Positions 34,085 through 45,938 are shown, counted from the stretch's first letter. The stretch: 64,000 nt of DNA from Enterobacter ludwigii (GCF_001750725.1 NZ_CP017279.1:744001-808000), one strand, 5' to 3'. Program-made: numbers and translations. The notes: a model not told the origin generated them from the sequence alone.

Positions 34085-34194
34085 TTCTCTCCCGGTTATT
34101 TTCCCTTTCTTTTCCATAATTGATCTCTGTCGGGTGACATCTTCTGTCCGCGCGCTCATTATAAAAGCAGTAGTCTTAATGGGGGTAATCTCAT

Positions 34195-35088
34195 ATGGAA
34201 CAGCTGCGTGCTGAACTGAGCCATCTGCTGGGTGAGAAGTTAAGCAGGGTTGAGTGTGTGAACGAAAAGGCAGATACCGCACTCTGGTCGTTATATGACA
34301 GCCAGGGAAACCCAATGCCGCTGATGGCCCGAAGTTTTACCTCGCCGGGCGTTGCCAGGCAGTTGGCCTGGAAAATGTCGATGCTTGCGCGACAAGGGAC
34401 CGTCCGCATGCCGACGGTGTATGGCGTGATGACGCATGAAGAACACCCCGGCCCCGATGTCCTGCTGATTGAGCGGTTACGTGGCGTGCCTGTGGAAGCG
34501 CCGGCTCGTTCACCGGAACGCTGGGAACAGCTGAAAGATCAGATTGTCGAGGCGCTACTGGGTTGGCACAGACAAGACAGCGGTGGGCTCGTCGGGCCGG
34601 TAGACAGCACCCAGGAAAACCTGTGGCCACTGTGGTACCGCCAGCGGGTCGAAGTGTTGTGGGGCACCCTTAACCAGTTTAATAACACCGGTTTGACCAT
34701 GCAGGACAAACGTATTTTGTTCCGCACCCGGGAGTGTTTGCCCGCGCTGTTTGACGGCTTTAACGACAACTGCGTGCTGGTTCACGGCAATTTTACCCTG
34801 CGCAGCATGCTGAAAGACCCTCGCAGCGACCAGCTTCTGGCAATGGTAGGGCCAGGGATCATGCTCTGGGCACCGCGCGAGTACGAGTTGTTCAGGCTCA
34901 GCGACAGCGGGGCCGCAGAGGGGTTACTCTGGTATTATCTCCAGCGCGCGCCGGTTGCAGAAGCGTTTCTCTGGCGCCGCTGGCTCTATCTGCTCTGGGA
35001 TGAAGTGGCGCAACTGGTCAATACTGGCCGTTTTAATCGCGCCAACTTCGATCTCGCCACGAAATCACTCCTGCCCTGGCTCGCCTGA
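34195..35088 (+). CDS. ycbJ: Phosphotransferase-like protein YcbJ
   Basis: Conserved protein of 297 residues, the length of E. coli YcbJ, with distant similarity to aminoglycoside phosphotransferase-type kinases. The place of the catalytic Brenner motif (HGD) holds HGN at 197-199 within LVHGNFTLRSML. The later stretch where kinases carry a metal-binding Asp reads MVGPGIMLWAPREYEL. Both catalytic acidic residues therefore seem to be missing, which suggests a pseudokinase or a changed activity. It follows kdsB by 141 bases. Its last 24 bases overlap the convergent elyC. Function unknown. Confidence 0.85.
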   Translation: MEQLRAELSHLLGEKLSRVECVNEKADTALWSLYDSQGNPMPLMARSFTSPGVARQLAWKMSMLARQGTVRMPTVYGVMTHEEHPGPDVLLIERLRGVPVEAPARSPERWEQLKDQIVEALLGWHRQDSGGLVGPVDSTQENLWPLWYRQRVEVLWGTLNQFNNTGLTMQDKRILFRTRECLPALFDGFNDNCVLVHGNFTLRSMLKDPRSDQLLAMVGPGIMLWAPREYELFRLSDSGAAEGLLWYYLQRAPVAEAFLWRRWLYLLWDEVAQLVNTGRFNRANFDLATKSLLPWLA

Positions 35089-35844
35089 CGCGCCTTTTAG
35101 CCATTGCCAGAGGCGTCCAAGCGTTTCGTAACCGACACGATCGCTGTGCATCAGCCACATCGGGGACGGGATCGCCCGTTCCCACGGGTTAAGCGGCGCG
35201 TCGATGGCCATCTGGTTAGCCGGCGCGGGGAGGGGATGCAGGCCAACTCTTTCGAAGAAAATCATCGCCCGCGGCAGGTGCGAGGCGGACGTAACCAGCA
35301 GGAACGGGGCATCGCCAATCGCCTGCTTCACGGCGGCAGCTTCTTCTTCGGTGTCTTTTGGGCTGTCCAGCGTGATGATAGCGGAACGCGGTACACCCAG
35401 CGATTCAGCCACTCTGGCTCCGGCTTCGGCCGTGCTGACCGGGTTTGTTTTTGCCGCCGCACCGGTAAAGATCATTTTCGATCCCGGATTCGCCAGCCAC
35501 AGGCGAATGCCTTCGTTCAGTCGAGGCAGGCTGTTGTTAATCAGGTTTGAACTGGGCGCCCAGTTCGGATCCCAGGTGTAACCCCCACCCAGCACCACGA
35601 TATACTTTACCTCCTGATGACCCTGCCATGTCGGGTACCTGTTTTCGACAGGACGTAACAGGCTATCCGCAACCGGCTGTAGGCTCAGCAACAGCAGGAC
35701 CAGCCAGCCGACGGTAATAAGCGTTTTGCCACTTTTCTGAAAGCGACTAAACCACACCAGCGCCAGCCCCAGCGCAATGATGATAAGCAGCAGTGGAAGG
35801 GGAAGCATCATCCCCCCAATGTATTTCTTCAGGGTAAAAAGCAT
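35065..35844 (-). CDS. elyC: Envelope biogenesis factor ElyC
   Basis: DUF218 inner-membrane protein (formerly YcbC) needed for proper peptidoglycan assembly in E. coli, especially at low temperature, and linked to enterobacterial common antigen control. The 259 residues have two N-terminal hydrophobic segments (about 12-28 and 40-56), then a periplasmic DUF218 domain with VVLGGGYTWDP and LLVTSASHLPRAM. It is transcribed against ycbJ, with a 24-base tail-to-tail overlap, and divergently from cmoM. Confidence 0.93.
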   Translation of the reverse strand: MLFTLKKYIGGMMLPLPLLLIIIALGLALVWFSRFQKSGKTLITVGWLVLLLLSLQPVADSLLRPVENRYPTWQGHQEVKYIVVLGGGYTWDPNWAPSSNLINNSLPRLNEGIRLWLANPGSKMIFTGAAAKTNPVSTAEAGARVAESLGVPRSAIITLDSPKDTEEEAAAVKQAIGDAPFLLVTSASHLPRAMIFFERVGLHPLPAPANQMAIDAPLNPWERAIPSPMWLMHSDRVGYETLGRLWQWLKGASGEPGQE

Positions 35845-35968
35845 CCTTTTTGGTTCCTTTTTTAACCATATAGCAGGTGATTACTCGTGATATTACACCA
35901 GAGAGGTTCATTCTCCGCGCGGGTGTGACAAAATAGCGGTTTTGCAGTTAGCGAGTGGAACTCTCCCA

Positions 35969-36748
35969 ATGCGGGATCGCAATTTTGATGACATCGCGGA
36001 AAAGTTTTCGCGCAACATTTATGGCACCACGAAAGGGCAGTTGCGTCAGACGATCCTCTGGCAGGATCTGGACAACATCCTGGCCTCGTTTGAGGGGCAA
36101 ACGTTGCGCGTGCTGGACGCTGGCGGCGGTGAAGGGCAGACGGCTATCAAAATGGCCCAGCGCGGTCATCACGTAACGCTTTGCGATCTTTCTGCTGAGA
36201 TGATCGCGCGTGCGACGCGTGCCGCAGAAGAGAAAGGTGTGAGCGACAACATGCATTTTATACAATGCGCCGCTCAGGACATCGCACAGCATTTGGAAAC
36301 CCAGGTTGATCTGATATTGTTTCATGCAGTGCTGGAGTGGGTTGCCGATCCGCAAAGCGTGTTACGCACCCTGTGGTCGATGTTGCGCCCGGGCGGTACG
36401 CTGTCACTGATGTTCTACAATGCTAACGGCTTCCTGATGCACAACATGGTTGCGGGTAACTTCGACTATGTTCAGGTCGGGATGCCAAAAAAGAAAAAAC
36501 GCACGCTTTCCCCGGATTATCCGCGCGATCCGCAGCAGGTGTATGGCTGGCTGGAAGAGATTGGCTGGCAGATAACCGGGAAAACGGGCGTCAGGGTGTT
36601 TCATGATTATCTGCGTGAAAAACACAAACAGCGTGACTGTTTTGACACCTTAACAGAATTGGAAACGCGGTATTGCCGTCAGGAACCTTTTGTCAGTCTT
36701 GGCCGCTATATTCACGTCACCGCGCACAAGCCGCAGATGCAAGGATAA
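35969..36748 (+). CDS. cmoM: tRNA 5-carboxymethoxyuridine methyltransferase CmoM
   Basis: SAM-dependent enzyme (formerly SmtA) that methylates cmo5U34 of certain tRNAs to mcmo5U. The 259 residues have motif I LDAGGGEGQTA near 49-59 and post-I DLSAEMI, typical of class I methyltransferases. The frame opens nine codons earlier, but MRDRNFDDIAEKF from the ATG at 35969 is the conserved start. mukF begins three bases after its stop, so it heads the cmoM-mukFEB operon. The 124-base gap to divergent elyC should hold both promoters. Confidence 0.95.
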   Translation: MRDRNFDDIAEKFSRNIYGTTKGQLRQTILWQDLDNILASFEGQTLRVLDAGGGEGQTAIKMAQRGHHVTLCDLSAEMIARATRAAEEKGVSDNMHFIQCAAQDIAQHLETQVDLILFHAVLEWVADPQSVLRTLWSMLRPGGTLSLMFYNANGFLMHNMVAGNFDYVQVGMPKKKKRTLSPDYPRDPQQVYGWLEEIGWQITGKTGVRVFHDYLREKHKQRDCFDTLTELETRYCRQEPFVSLGRYIHVTAHKPQMQG

Positions 36749-36751
36749 CCT

Positions 36752-38074
36752 ATGAGTGAATTTTCCCAGACAGTCCCCGAACTGGTTGCCTGGGCCAGGA
36801 AAAACGATTTCTCCATCTCGCTGCCGGTAGACAGACTCTCTTTCCTGCTGGCGGTTGCCACGCTGAACGGCGAACGGCTGGATGGTGAAATGAGCGAGGG
36901 TGAACTGGTGGATGCGTTCCGCCATGTCAGTGATGCGTTTGAGCAAACCAGCGAAACCATTAGCGTGCGTGCCAACAACGCAATCAACGATATGGTGCGT
37001 CAACGTCTGCTGAACCGCTTTACCAGCGAGCAGGCGGAAGGAAACGCCATCTATCGTCTGACGCCACTGGGTATCGGCATCACCGATTACTACATCCGCC
37101 AGCGTGAATTTTCCACGCTGCGTCTTTCCATGCAGCTCTCGATTGTGGCGGGTGAACTTAAGCGCGCTGCCGATGCAGCGGATGAAAACGGTGACGAATT
37201 CCACTGGCACCGTAACGTCTATGCGCCGCTGAAATATTCGGTGGCAGAGATTTTCGACAGCATCGATCTGACCCAGCGTCTGATGGATGAACAGCAGCAA
37301 CAGGTAAAAGACGATATCGCGCAGTTGCTGAATAAAGACTGGCGTGCGGCCATCTCCAGCTGTGAAATGTTGCTGTCGGAAACCTCGGGTACGCTGCGTG
37401 AACTGCAGGATACGCTGGAAGCGGCAGGGGATAAGCTTCAGGCGAACCTCCTGCGCATCCAGGATGCGACCATGGCCCATGACGATCTGCATTTTATTGA
37501 CCGTCTGGTGTTCGATCTGCAGAGCAAACTCGATCGTATTATCAGCTGGGGTCAGCAGTCGATTGACCTGTGGATCGGTTATGACCGTCACGTGCATAAA
37601 TTTATCCGTACCGCGATCGATATGGATAAAAACCGCGTCTTTGCTCAGCGTCTGCGCCAGTCGGTACAGACCTATTTCGATGCGCCATGGGCGCTGACTT
37701 ACGCCAGCGCCGATCGTCTGCTGGATATGCGCGACGAAGAGATGGCCCTGCGCGATGAAGAAGTGACCGGTGAACTGCCACCGGATCTGGAATATGAAGA
37801 GTTCAACGAAATTCGTGAGCAACTTGCGGCGATGATCGAAGAACAGCTCGCTGTCTACAAAACCAGACAAGTGCCGCTGGATCTTGGGCTCGTGGTGCGC
37901 GACTATCTGGCGCAATATCCTCGCGCGCGCCACTTCGACATCGCCCGCATCGTGGTAGACCAGGCCGTGCGTCTGGGCGTCGCGCAAGCAGATTTCACCG
38001 GGCTGCCGCCGAAGTGGCAGCCGATTAACGATTACGGAGCCAAGGTACAGGCGCATGTCATTGACAAATATTGA
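36752..38074 (+). CDS. mukF: Chromosome partition protein MukF (kleisin)
   Basis: Kleisin subunit of the MukBEF condensin that links MukB heads and binds MukE. The 440 residues equal E. coli MukF, with an N-terminal winged-helix dimerisation domain, a helical middle part and a C-terminal winged-helix domain that contacts the MukB head. AAGGATAACC lies directly before the ATG. It overlaps mukE by 20 bases, so the subunits are translationally coupled. Confidence 0.97.
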   Translation: MSEFSQTVPELVAWARKNDFSISLPVDRLSFLLAVATLNGERLDGEMSEGELVDAFRHVSDAFEQTSETISVRANNAINDMVRQRLLNRFTSEQAEGNAIYRLTPLGIGITDYYIRQREFSTLRLSMQLSIVAGELKRAADAADENGDEFHWHRNVYAPLKYSVAEIFDSIDLTQRLMDEQQQQVKDDIAQLLNKDWRAAISSCEMLLSETSGTLRELQDTLEAAGDKLQANLLRIQDATMAHDDLHFIDRLVFDLQSKLDRIISWGQQSIDLWIGYDRHVHKFIRTAIDMDKNRVFAQRLRQSVQTYFDAPWALTYASADRLLDMRDEEMALRDEEVTGELPPDLEYEEFNEIREQLAAMIEEQLAVYKTRQVPLDLGLVVRDYLAQYPRARHFDIARIVVDQAVRLGVAQADFTGLPPKWQPINDYGAKVQAHVIDKY

Positions 38075-38759
38075 ACAAGTGATGCCAGTTAAGCTGGCAC
38101 AGGCGCTGGCGAATCCGTTGTTTCCGGCGCTGGACAGCCAACTGCGTGCCGGTCGTCACATTGGCTTAGACGAGCTGGACAATCACGCCTTTTTGATGGA
38201 CTTCCAGGAGTACCTGGAGGAGTTTTACGCCCGCTATAACGTGGAGCTTATCCGCGCACCGGAAGGGTTTTTCTACCTGCGTCCACGTTCCACAACCCTG
38301 ATTCCGCGTTCCGTGCTCTCTGAGCTGGATATGATGGTCGGCAAAATTCTTTGCTACCTCTATCTCAGCCCGGAGCGTCTGGCAAATGAAGGCATCTTCA
38401 CCCAGCAGGAGCTTTACGACGAGCTGCTGGCGCTGGCGGATGAGAGCAAGCTGCTTAAGCTGGTGAACAACCGCTCCACGGGCTCGGATCTTGACCGCCA
38501 GAAATTGCAGGAAAAAGTTCGCTCTTCCCTTAACCGTCTGCGTCGTCTGGGCATGGTCTGGTTTATGGGCCATGACAGCAGCAAATTCCGCATCACGGAA
38601 TCTGTCTTCCGCTTCGGCGCCGATGTGCGTGCGGGCGACGATGCGCGTGAAGCGCAGCTTCGCATGATCCGCGACGGTGAAGCGATGCCGGTGGAAAACC
38701 ATTTGCAGCTCGATGATGAGCATGAAGAGAATCTGCCGGATAGCGGGGAGGAAGAGTAA
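38055..38759 (+). CDS. mukE: Chromosome partition protein MukE
   Basis: Dimeric winged-helix (KITE) subunit of MukBEF. The 234 residues match E. coli MukE, including [15 protein letters not shown] at the N-terminus, the [16 protein letters not shown] stretch and an acidic tail ending SGEEE. The start lies within mukF, and its stop codon shares one base with the mukB start (TAATG). The strict overlap fits fixed subunit ratios in the complex. Confidence 0.97.
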   Translation: MSLTNIEQVMPVKLAQALANPLFPALDSQLRAGRHIGLDELDNHAFLMDFQEYLEEFYARYNVELIRAPEGFFYLRPRSTTLIPRSVLSELDMMVGKILCYLYLSPERLANEGIFTQQELYDELLALADESKLLKLVNNRSTGSDLDRQKLQEKVRSSLNRLRRLGMVWFMGHDSSKFRITESVFRFGADVRAGDDAREAQLRMIRDGEAMPVENHLQLDDEHEENLPDSGEEE

Positions 38760-41700
38760 TGATTGAACGCGGTAAATTTCGCTCACTAACGCTGATTAAC
38801 TGGAACGGCTTCTTTGCCCGGACGTTCGATCTGGATGAACTGGTTACGACGCTCTCCGGTGGTAATGGTGCGGGTAAATCCACCACCATGGCGGCGTTTG
38901 TTACGGCACTGATCCCCGATCTGACGCTGCTCCATTTCCGTAACACCACCGAAGCGGGGGCGACCAGCGGCTCTCGCGATAAAGGCCTGCACGGCAAACT
39001 CAAAGCAGGCGTCTGTTATTCGGTACTGGACGTCATTAACTCCCGACATCAGCGTGTGGTGGTGGGGGTACGTCTGCAGCAGGTCGCAGGCCGTGACCGT
39101 AAAGTGGACATTAAACCGTTTGCCATCCAGGGTCTGCCAACCTCCATGCAGCCCACAGCGCTGCTGACGGAAACCCTTAATGAGCGCCAGGCGCGCGTGC
39201 TGACGTTGCAGGAGTTGAAAGATAAGCTCGAAACCATCGAAGGCGTGCAGTTCAAGCAGTTCAACTCCATTACGGATTACCACTCCCTGATGTTCGATCT
39301 GGGCGTTGTGGCCCGTCGTCTGCGCAGCGCGTCTGACCGTAGCAAATACTACCGTTTGATCGAAGCATCGTTGTACGGTGGTATCTCCAGCGCCATTACC
39401 CGCTCCCTGCGCGACTATCTGTTGCCGGAAAACAGCGGCGTGCGTAAGGCCTTCCAGGATATGGAAGCCGCACTGCGTGAAAACCGCATGACGCTCGAAG
39501 CCATTCGCGTGACGCAGTCTGACCGTGACCTGTTTAAGCACCTGATTAGCGAGGCCACCAACTACGTGGCGGCGGACTATATGCGTCACGCCAATGAACG
39601 TCGTGTCCATCTCGATCAGGCGTTAGAGTACCGCCGCGAGCTGTTTACCTCCCGTAAACAGCTGGTGGCTGAGCAGTATAAGCACGTCGAAATGGCGCGT
39701 GAACTGGGCGAGCACAACGGTGCCGAAGGCGATCTGGAAGCCGATTACCAGGCTGCCAGCGATCACCTGAACCTGGTGCAGACCGCCCTGCGTCAGCAGG
39801 AGAAGATCGAGCGCTACGAAGCGGATCTCGATGAGCTGCAAATTCGTCTCGAAGAGCAAAATGAAGTGGTGGCGGAAGCTGCCGACATGCAGGAAGAGAA
39901 CGAAGCACGTGCTGAGGCCGCCGAGCTGGAAGTGGATGAGCTGAAAAATCAGCTGGCCGATTACCAGCAGGCGCTAGACGTGCAGCAGACGCGTGCAATT
40001 CAGTATACCCAGGCACTTCAGGCGTTACAGCGTGCAAAAGAGCTGTGTCATCTGCCTGACCTCACCCCGGAAAGCGCTGACCAGTGGCTGGATACCTTCC
40101 AGGCCAAAGAGCAGGAAGCGACCGAGAAACTGCTCTCGCTTGAACAGAAGATGAGCGTCGCGCAAACGGCGCACAGTCAGTTTGAGCAAGCGTACCAGCT
40201 GGTTGTGGCAATTAACGGCCCGCTTGCGCGTAACGAAGCGTGGGAAGTTGCCCGTGAACTGCTGCGCGACGGTGTGAATCAGCGCCATCTGGCCGAGCAG
40301 GTTCAGCCGCTGCGTATGCGCCTGAACGAACTGGAACAGCGTCTTCGCGAACAGCAGGAAGCCGAGCGTATGCTGGCGGAGTTCTGTAAGCGCCAGGGCA
40401 AAAATTACGATTTCGACGATCTTGAAGCTCTGCATCAGGAGCTCGAAGCGCGTATTGCTGCGCTTTCCGATTCCGTATCCAACGCCAGTGAACAGCGCAT
40501 GACGCTGCGCCAGGAGATGGAACAGCTGCAGTCCCGTTCTAAGGTGCTGCTGCAGCGTGCCCCAGTCTGGCTGGCTGCCCAAAGCAGCCTGAACCAGCTC
40601 AGTGAACAGTGCGGCGAACAGTTTGAGTCCAGCCAGGACGTGACCGAATATCTGCAACAGCTGCTGGAGCGCGAGCGCGAGGCGATTGTTGAGCGCGATG
40701 AAGTCGGCGCCCGTAAACGCGAGATCGATGAAGAGATTGAGCGCTTAAGCCAGCCTGGTGGTTCGGAAGATTCGCGTCTGAACGCTCTGGCTGAACGTTT
40801 TGGCGGCGTGCTGTTGTCCGAAATCTATGACGATGTCGGTCTGGACGATGCGCCGTACTTCTCAGCCCTGTATGGCCCATCACGTAACGCGATTGTGGTC
40901 CCGGATCTGTCGCTGATTGCTGACCAGCTGGCAGGGCTGGAAGATTGCCCGGAAGACCTCTATTTAATCGAAGGGGATCCGCAGTCGTTCGATGACAGCG
41001 TATTCAGCGTCGATGAGCTGGAAAAAGCGGTTGTCGTCAAAATCGCCGATCGTCAGTGGCGTTATTCTCGCTTCCCTGAGCTTCCGCTGTTTGGTCGCGC
41101 AGCGCGTGAAAACCGGATTGAAAGTCTGCACGCCGAGCGTGAGACGTTGTCTGAACGTTTTGCGACCCTGTCGTTTGACGTGCAGAAAACCCAACGTCTG
41201 CATCAGGCGTTCAGCCGCTTTATCGGCAGCCATCTGGGCGTGGCGTTTGAAGCTGACCCGGAAGCCGAAATTCGCAAGCTCAACACCCGTCGCGGCGAGC
41301 TTGAGCGTGCGATCTCAAACCATGAAAATGACAACCAGCAAAGCCGCGTTCAGTTCGAACAGGCAAAAGAGGGCGTTGCGGCCCTTAACCGCATCCTGCC
41401 TCGCCTGAATCTGCTGGCAGATGACACGCTGGCTGACCGCGTGGATGAGATTCAGGAACGTCTGGATGAAGCTCAGGAAGCGGCACGTTTTGTTCAGCAG
41501 TACGGTAATCAGCTGGCGAAGCTCGAACCAATGGTCTCCGTGTTGCAGAGCGATCCGGAGCAGTTCGAGCAGTTAAAAGAAGATTATGCCTGGTCGCAGC
41601 AGGTGCAGCGCGAAGCGCGCCAGCAGGCGTTTGCCCTGACTGAAGTTGTGCAGCGCCGGGCTCACTTCGGCTACTCCGATTCCGCGGAGATGCTGAGCGG

Positions 41701-43210
41701 TAACAGCGATCTCAATGAGAAGCTTCGTCAGCGCCTTGAACAGGCTGAAGCGGAACGTACTCGCGCCCGTGACGCGATGCGTAGCCACTCGGCACAGCTG
41801 AACCAGTACAATCAGGTCCTGGCCTCGCTGAAAAGCTCCTTCGACACCAAGAAAGAGCTGTTAAACGATCTTCAGAAAGAGTTACAGGACATTGGCGTCC
41901 GTGCTGACAGCGGAGCAGAAGAGCGGGCGCGTATCCGTCGTGATGAACTGCATGCGCAGCTCAGTAATAACCGCGCACGTCGTAATCAGTTGGAAAAAGC
42001 GCTGACCTTCTGTGAAGCGGAAATGGATAACCTGACTCGTCGCCTGCGCAAGCTGGAGCGTGATTATCACGAAATGCGTGAGCAGGTCGTGACCGCGAAG
42101 GCGGGCTGGTGCGCCGTCATGCGGATGGTGAAAGACAATAACGTTGAACGCCGTCTGCATCGTCGCGAGCTGGCCTATCTCTCTGCGGATGAACTGCGCT
42201 CTATGTCGGATAAGGCGCTGGGTGCCTTGCGTCTGGCGGTGGCGGATAACGAACACCTGCGCGATGTGCTGCGTATGTCCGAAGATCCGAAACGCCCTGA
42301 GCGTAAGATCCAGTTCTTCGTGGCCGTTTATCAGCACCTGCGTGAGCGTATTCGTCAGGACATCATTCGTACCGACGATCCGGTCGAAGCCATTGAGCAG
42401 ATGGAAATCGAACTGGGCCGCCTGACGGAAGAGTTGACCTCCCGCGAGCAGAAACTGGCTATCAGTTCCCGCAGCGTGGCGAATATCATCCGTAAAACCA
42501 TCCAGCGCGAGCAGAACCGAATTCGCCAGCTGAACCAGGGCTTGCAGAGCGTATCGTTTGGTCAGGTAAACAGCGTGCGTCTGAACGTGAACGTGCGTGA
42601 AGCGCACTCGACGCTGCTGGAAGTGTTGTCTGAACAGCACGAACAGCATCAGGATCTGTTCAACAGCAACCGTCTGACCTTCTCCGAAGCGCTGGCGAAA
42701 CTGTATCAGCGTCTTAATCCGCAGATTGACATGGGGCAACGCACGCCGCAAACCATTGGTGAAGAGCTCCTGGATTACCGTAACTACCTGGAAATGGAAG
42801 TGGAGGTTAACCGTGGTTCAGACGGCTGGCTCCGTGCGGAGTCCGGTGCACTCTCTACCGGTGAAGCTATCGGTACCGGGATGTCGATTCTGGTGATGGT
42901 GGTCCAGAGCTGGGAAGATGAAGCACGTCGTCTGCGCGGCAAAGATATCTCCCCATGTCGACTGCTGTTCCTGGATGAAGCGGCGCGTCTTGACGCCCGC
43001 TCAATTGCCACACTGTTTGAACTCTGTGAGCGTCTTGATATGCAGCTCATTATCGCAGCGCCGGAGAACATCAGTCCTGAGAAAGGCACCACGTATAAAC
43101 TGGTGCGTAAGGTATTCCAGAATACCGAACACGTTCACGTGGTCGGGTTACGCGGTTTTGCTCCGCAGCCGCCAGAATCCTTACCGGAAACAACGGCAGA
43201 CGCGTCTTGA
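38759..43210 (+). CDS. mukB: Chromosome partition protein MukB (SMC-like)
   Basis: SMC-like ATPase of the MukBEF condensin, which extrudes DNA loops and compacts the chromosome with topoisomerase IV. The 1483 residues, against 1486 in E. coli, have Walker A GGNGAGKS at 34-41 and long coiled coils on both sides of a hinge near 665-785. The C-terminal head has signature [11 protein letters not shown] and Walker [12 protein letters not shown] with Asp1406 and Glu1407. The ATG overlaps the mukE stop by one base. A strong terminator ends the operon. Confidence 0.98.
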   Translation: MIERGKFRSLTLINWNGFFARTFDLDELVTTLSGGNGAGKSTTMAAFVTALIPDLTLLHFRNTTEAGATSGSRDKGLHGKLKAGVCYSVLDVINSRHQRVVVGVRLQQVAGRDRKVDIKPFAIQGLPTSMQPTALLTETLNERQARVLTLQELKDKLETIEGVQFKQFNSITDYHSLMFDLGVVARRLRSASDRSKYYRLIEASLYGGISSAITRSLRDYLLPENSGVRKAFQDMEAALRENRMTLEAIRVTQSDRDLFKHLISEATNYVAADYMRHANERRVHLDQALEYRRELFTSRKQLVAEQYKHVEMARELGEHNGAEGDLEADYQAASDHLNLVQTALRQQEKIERYEADLDELQIRLEEQNEVVAEAADMQEENEARAEAAELEVDELKNQLADYQQALDVQQTRAIQYTQALQALQRAKELCHLPDLTPESADQWLDTFQAKEQEATEKLLSLEQKMSVAQTAHSQFEQAYQLVVAINGPLARNEAWEVARELLRDGVNQRHLAEQVQPLRMRLNELEQRLREQQEAERMLAEFCKRQGKNYDFDDLEALHQELEARIAALSDSVSNASEQRMTLRQEMEQLQSRSKVLLQRAPVWLAAQSSLNQLSEQCGEQFESSQDVTEYLQQLLEREREAIVERDEVGARKREIDEEIERLSQPGGSEDSRLNALAERFGGVLLSEIYDDVGLDDAPYFSALYGPSRNAIVVPDLSLIADQLAGLEDCPEDLYLIEGDPQSFDDSVFSVDELEKAVVVKIADRQWRYSRFPELPLFGRAARENRIESLHAERETLSERFATLSFDVQKTQRLHQAFSRFIGSHLGVAFEADPEAEIRKLNTRRGELERAISNHENDNQQSRVQFEQAKEGVAALNRILPRLNLLADDTLADRVDEIQERLDEAQEAARFVQQYGNQLAKLEPMVSVLQSDPEQFEQLKEDYAWSQQVQREARQQAFALTEVVQRRAHFGYSDSAEMLSGNSDLNEKLRQRLEQAEAERTRARDAMRSHSAQLNQYNQVLASLKSSFDTKKELLNDLQKELQDIGVRADSGAEERARIRRDELHAQLSNNRARRNQLEKALTFCEAEMDNLTRRLRKLERDYHEMREQVVTAKAGWCAVMRMVKDNNVERRLHRRELAYLSADELRSMSDKALGALRLAVADNEHLRDVLRMSEDPKRPERKIQFFVAVYQHLRERIRQDIIRTDDPVEAIEQMEIELGRLTEELTSREQKLAISSRSVANIIRKTIQREQNRIRQLNQGLQSVSFGQVNSVRLNVNVREAHSTLLEVLSEQHEQHQDLFNSNRLTFSEALAKLYQRLNPQIDMGQRTPQTIGEELLDYRNYLEMEVEVNRGSDGWLRAESGALSTGEAIGTGMSILVMVVQSWEDEARRLRGKDISPCRLLFLDEAARLDARSIATLFELCERLDMQLIIAAPENISPEKGTTYKLVRKVFQNTEHVHVVGLRGFAPQPPESLPETTADAS

Positions 43211-43227
43211 GGCGTTTTCCAACCGTG

Positions 43228-43254
43228 AGCGGCGCAGCAGCGCCGCTTTTTTTT
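43228..43254 (+). terminator. cmoM-mukFEB terminator
   Basis: AGCGGCGC and GCGCCGCT pair around AGCA and run into eight T, 18 bases after mukB. Confidence 0.94.
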
Positions 43255-43386
43255 CACTTAACTTGTGTTTAAGGCTGCGTTATCTTTAAACTTCTTTACA
43301 TAAGGTAAGGCAACAGGTTTGCCGTCACCCTATAATAAAAGAAAGCCCCAACGTGATGGGCATGTCGTGAAAACAGGGGGCAAGGG

Positions 43387-45210
43387 ATGTTGCTAAAGAA
43401 AAAATGTGGTCGTCAGCTGTCTGCGCTAAGTTTATGCCTGGCAGTGACGTTTGCTCCACTGTTAACCGCTCAGGCCGACGAGCCTGAAATTGTGCCGACT
43501 GACAGCACAGCAACGACTGGCACACAGCCAACGTCGCTGTCTCAACCGCTGGAGCAGTCTCCTGCGACGGCCATCATGGCCGGTATTAAACCGTTGCCAG
43601 AAGGCATCGACGCGGAATCGCTTCGCCAGCAGCTGCTGTCTGGGCTGCCAGCAGGCTACACGCCTGTCTATACCAGTCAGCTCACGCTGCTCTATGCGGC
43701 GCGTGACATGAAACCCATGTGGGAAAACCGTGATGCGGTGCGCGCCTTCCAGCAACAGCTGGCAGAAGTCGCCATTGCAGGGTTCCAGCCGCAGTTCACA
43801 AAATGGGTTGAGCTCTTAACCGATCCTGCTGTCACCGGGCAGGCGCGGGACGTGGTGCTTTCCGATGCCATGATGGGGTATCTCCAGTTTGTGGCCGGTA
43901 TTCCGGTCAATGGTAACCGTTGGTTGTACAGCGATAAGCCTTACAAGCTGGCGACTCCGGCCCTGTCGGTAATTAACCAGTGGCAACTGGCACTGGATAG
44001 TGGCGATCTGCCGCGCTTTATTGCGAGCCTCTCGCCGGCACATCCGCAATACGCGACCATGCATCAGTCGCTTCTGGAACTGGTCGGGGATTCACGTCCA
44101 TGGCCGCAGATGCGTGGTACCGCGACGCTGCGTCCTGGACAGTGGAGCAGCGATGTGCCTGCCCTGCGTGAGATCCTCAAACGCTCCGGTATTCTGGATA
44201 GCGGGCCTAAAATTGCCCTGCCGGGTGACGATGCGCAAAGCGTCGTTGTCAGCCCGTCAGCCCCGGTGAAAGAGAAAAAAGCCGCCGTTCTGAGTGATAA
44301 GCCCGCGGCCTACGATCGGGAGCTGGTTGCAGCGGTTAAGCAGTTTCAGGCTGCTCAGGGGCTGGGTGCTGATGGCGTGATTGGCCAGTCAACGCGCGAC
44401 TGGCTGAACGTCTCACCTGCGCAGCGGGCAGGGGTGCTGGCGCTCAATATCCAGCGTTTACGCTTGCTGCCAGGGACCCTCTCTACCGGCATCATGGTGA
44501 ATATTCCGGCGTATTCGCTGGTCTATTACCAGAACGGCAGTGAAGTGCTGGCGTCACGCGTGATTGTGGGACGTCCCGATCGCAAAACGCCGATGATGAG
44601 CAGTGCGCTGAACAACGTGGTGGTTAACCCGCCGTGGAACGTACCGCCGACGCTGGCACGTAAAGACATTCTGCCCAAGGTCTGGAACGATCCGGGTTAC
44701 CTTGAACGCCATGGCTATACGGTGATGCGCGGCTGGAACAGCAAAGAGGCGATAGACCCCTATATGGTCGACTGGTCAACCATTACCGCGTCTAATCTGC
44801 CATTCCGGTTCCAGCAGGCACCCGGTGCGCATAACTCGCTCGGACGCTACAAGTTCAATATGCCGAGTTCAGATGCTATCTATCTGCACGATACGCCGAA
44901 CCACAATCTGTTCCAGAAAGACACCCGCGCGCTGAGTTCAGGCTGTGTGCGTGTCAATAAAGCCTCGGAGCTGGCTAATATGCTGTTGCAGGATGCAGGC
45001 TGGAACGATACGCGCATCTCTGACGCCCTGAAGCAGGGGGATACGCGTTACGTTAATATTCGCCATAATATTCCGGTCAATCTTTATTATCTGACGGCGT
45101 TTGTGGGTGAGGACGGGCGGACGCAGTATCGTACAGATATTTACAATTATGATCTCACGGCGCGATCCGGCGCACAAATTTTGCCAAAAGCTGAACAATT
45201 AATCAGGTAA
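43387..45210 (+). CDS. ldtD: L,D-transpeptidase LdtD
   Basis: Periplasmic enzyme (YcbB) that forms 3-3 crosslinks between meso-diaminopimelate residues of peptidoglycan; important under envelope stress and for beta-lactam bypass. The 607 residues have a signal peptide (cleavage near residue 30, AQA before DEP), a helical scaffold, a peptidoglycan-binding motif (about 310-350, [20 protein letters not shown]) and a YkuD catalytic domain with HDTP and SSGCVRV, whose catalytic cysteine is residue 520. E. coli LdtD has 615 residues. TATAAT at 43331-43336 may be its -10, but no good -35 was found. mepK follows after 176 bases. Confidence 0.95.
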   Translation: MLLKKKCGRQLSALSLCLAVTFAPLLTAQADEPEIVPTDSTATTGTQPTSLSQPLEQSPATAIMAGIKPLPEGIDAESLRQQLLSGLPAGYTPVYTSQLTLLYAARDMKPMWENRDAVRAFQQQLAEVAIAGFQPQFTKWVELLTDPAVTGQARDVVLSDAMMGYLQFVAGIPVNGNRWLYSDKPYKLATPALSVINQWQLALDSGDLPRFIASLSPAHPQYATMHQSLLELVGDSRPWPQMRGTATLRPGQWSSDVPALREILKRSGILDSGPKIALPGDDAQSVVVSPSAPVKEKKAAVLSDKPAAYDRELVAAVKQFQAAQGLGADGVIGQSTRDWLNVSPAQRAGVLALNIQRLRLLPGTLSTGIMVNIPAYSLVYYQNGSEVLASRVIVGRPDRKTPMMSSALNNVVVNPPWNVPPTLARKDILPKVWNDPGYLERHGYTVMRGWNSKEAIDPYMVDWSTITASNLPFRFQQAPGAHNSLGRYKFNMPSSDAIYLHDTPNHNLFQKDTRALSSGCVRVNKASELANMLLQDAGWNDTRISDALKQGDTRYVNIRHNIPVNLYYLTAFVGEDGRTQYRTDIYNYDLTARSGAQILPKAEQLIR

Positions 45211-45386
45211 ATGAAGCAGTTCGGGAAAATAGGTTGTCGTAAGTAATGGTGAATACGGGGCTATATGGCTGGAGGCCGCGTATTTACTGGGGTTGGGTGC
45301 CTTGACGTAGTCGGCTTTGCCAGTTAAGGTGCCCTTCGTGCGCTAAGCATATTTACGATAAACATTGACCTGTAGACCTGATTATC

Positions 45387-45938
45387 ATGGACAAATTTGA
45401 CGCTAATCGCCGCAAACTGCTGGCGTTAGGTGGTGTTGCGCTCGGCGCAGCGGCCATCTTGCCGACGCCAGCATTTGCCACCCTCTCGACACCTCGTCCG
45501 CGAGTTTTAACGCTCAACAATCTCCACACCGGTGAGTCGTTAAAAGCGGAGTTCTTCGATGGCAGAGGCTATATTCAGGATGAATTAGCAAGACTTAACC
45601 ATTTTTTCCGTGATTTCCGCGCGAATAAAATAAAAGCCATCGACCCAGGACTGTTTGATCAGTTATTCCGCCTTCAGGGCCTGCTGGGTACCAGCAAGCC
45701 AGTGCAGCTTATTTCTGGTTATCGCTCTGTTGATACCAATAATGAACTGCGCGCCCACAGCCGTGGGGTAGCGAAAAAAAGCTATCACACGAAGGGACAG
45801 GCAATGGATTTCCATATTGAAGGCGTTTCGTTAGCCAATATTCGCAAAGCTGCGTTATCTATGCGCGCAGGTGGTGTAGGATATTACCCAAGTAGCAACT
45901 TTGTGCATATTGATACCGGTCCGGTCCGGCACTGGTAA
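45387..45938 (+). CDS. mepK: Peptidoglycan endopeptidase MepK
   Basis: M15-type zinc endopeptidase (YcbK) that cleaves 3-3 crosslinks, and less efficiently 4-3 crosslinks, to make room for new wall. The 183 residues have a twin-arginine-type leader (NRRKLL at 7-12, hydrophobic 13-24, cut near Ala31). Zinc ligands His134, Asp141 and His174 lie in [11 protein letters not shown] and FVHIDTG. It is one residue longer than E. coli MepK, in the Ala run of the leader. The gene lies downstream of ldtD, which makes the bonds it cuts. Confidence 0.94.
   Translation: MDKFDANRRKLLALGGVALGAAAILPTPAFATLSTPRPRVLTLNNLHTGESLKAEFFDGRGYIQDELARLNHFFRDFRANKIKAIDPGLFDQLFRLQGLLGTSKPVQLISGYRSVDTNNELRAHSRGVAKKSYHTKGQAMDFHIEGVSLANIRKAALSMRAGGVGYYPSSNFVHIDTGPVRHW

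Noticed and set aside
36650..38056. 468-codon minus-strand frame opposite mukF
   Set aside because: Antisense shadow of mukF, with no sign of a start site or conserved protein.
45211..45386. Search for a promoter or small RNA between ldtD and mepK
   Set aside because: TTGACG at 45302-45307 has no good -10 at the right distance, and no stable hairpin with a T-run was seen.
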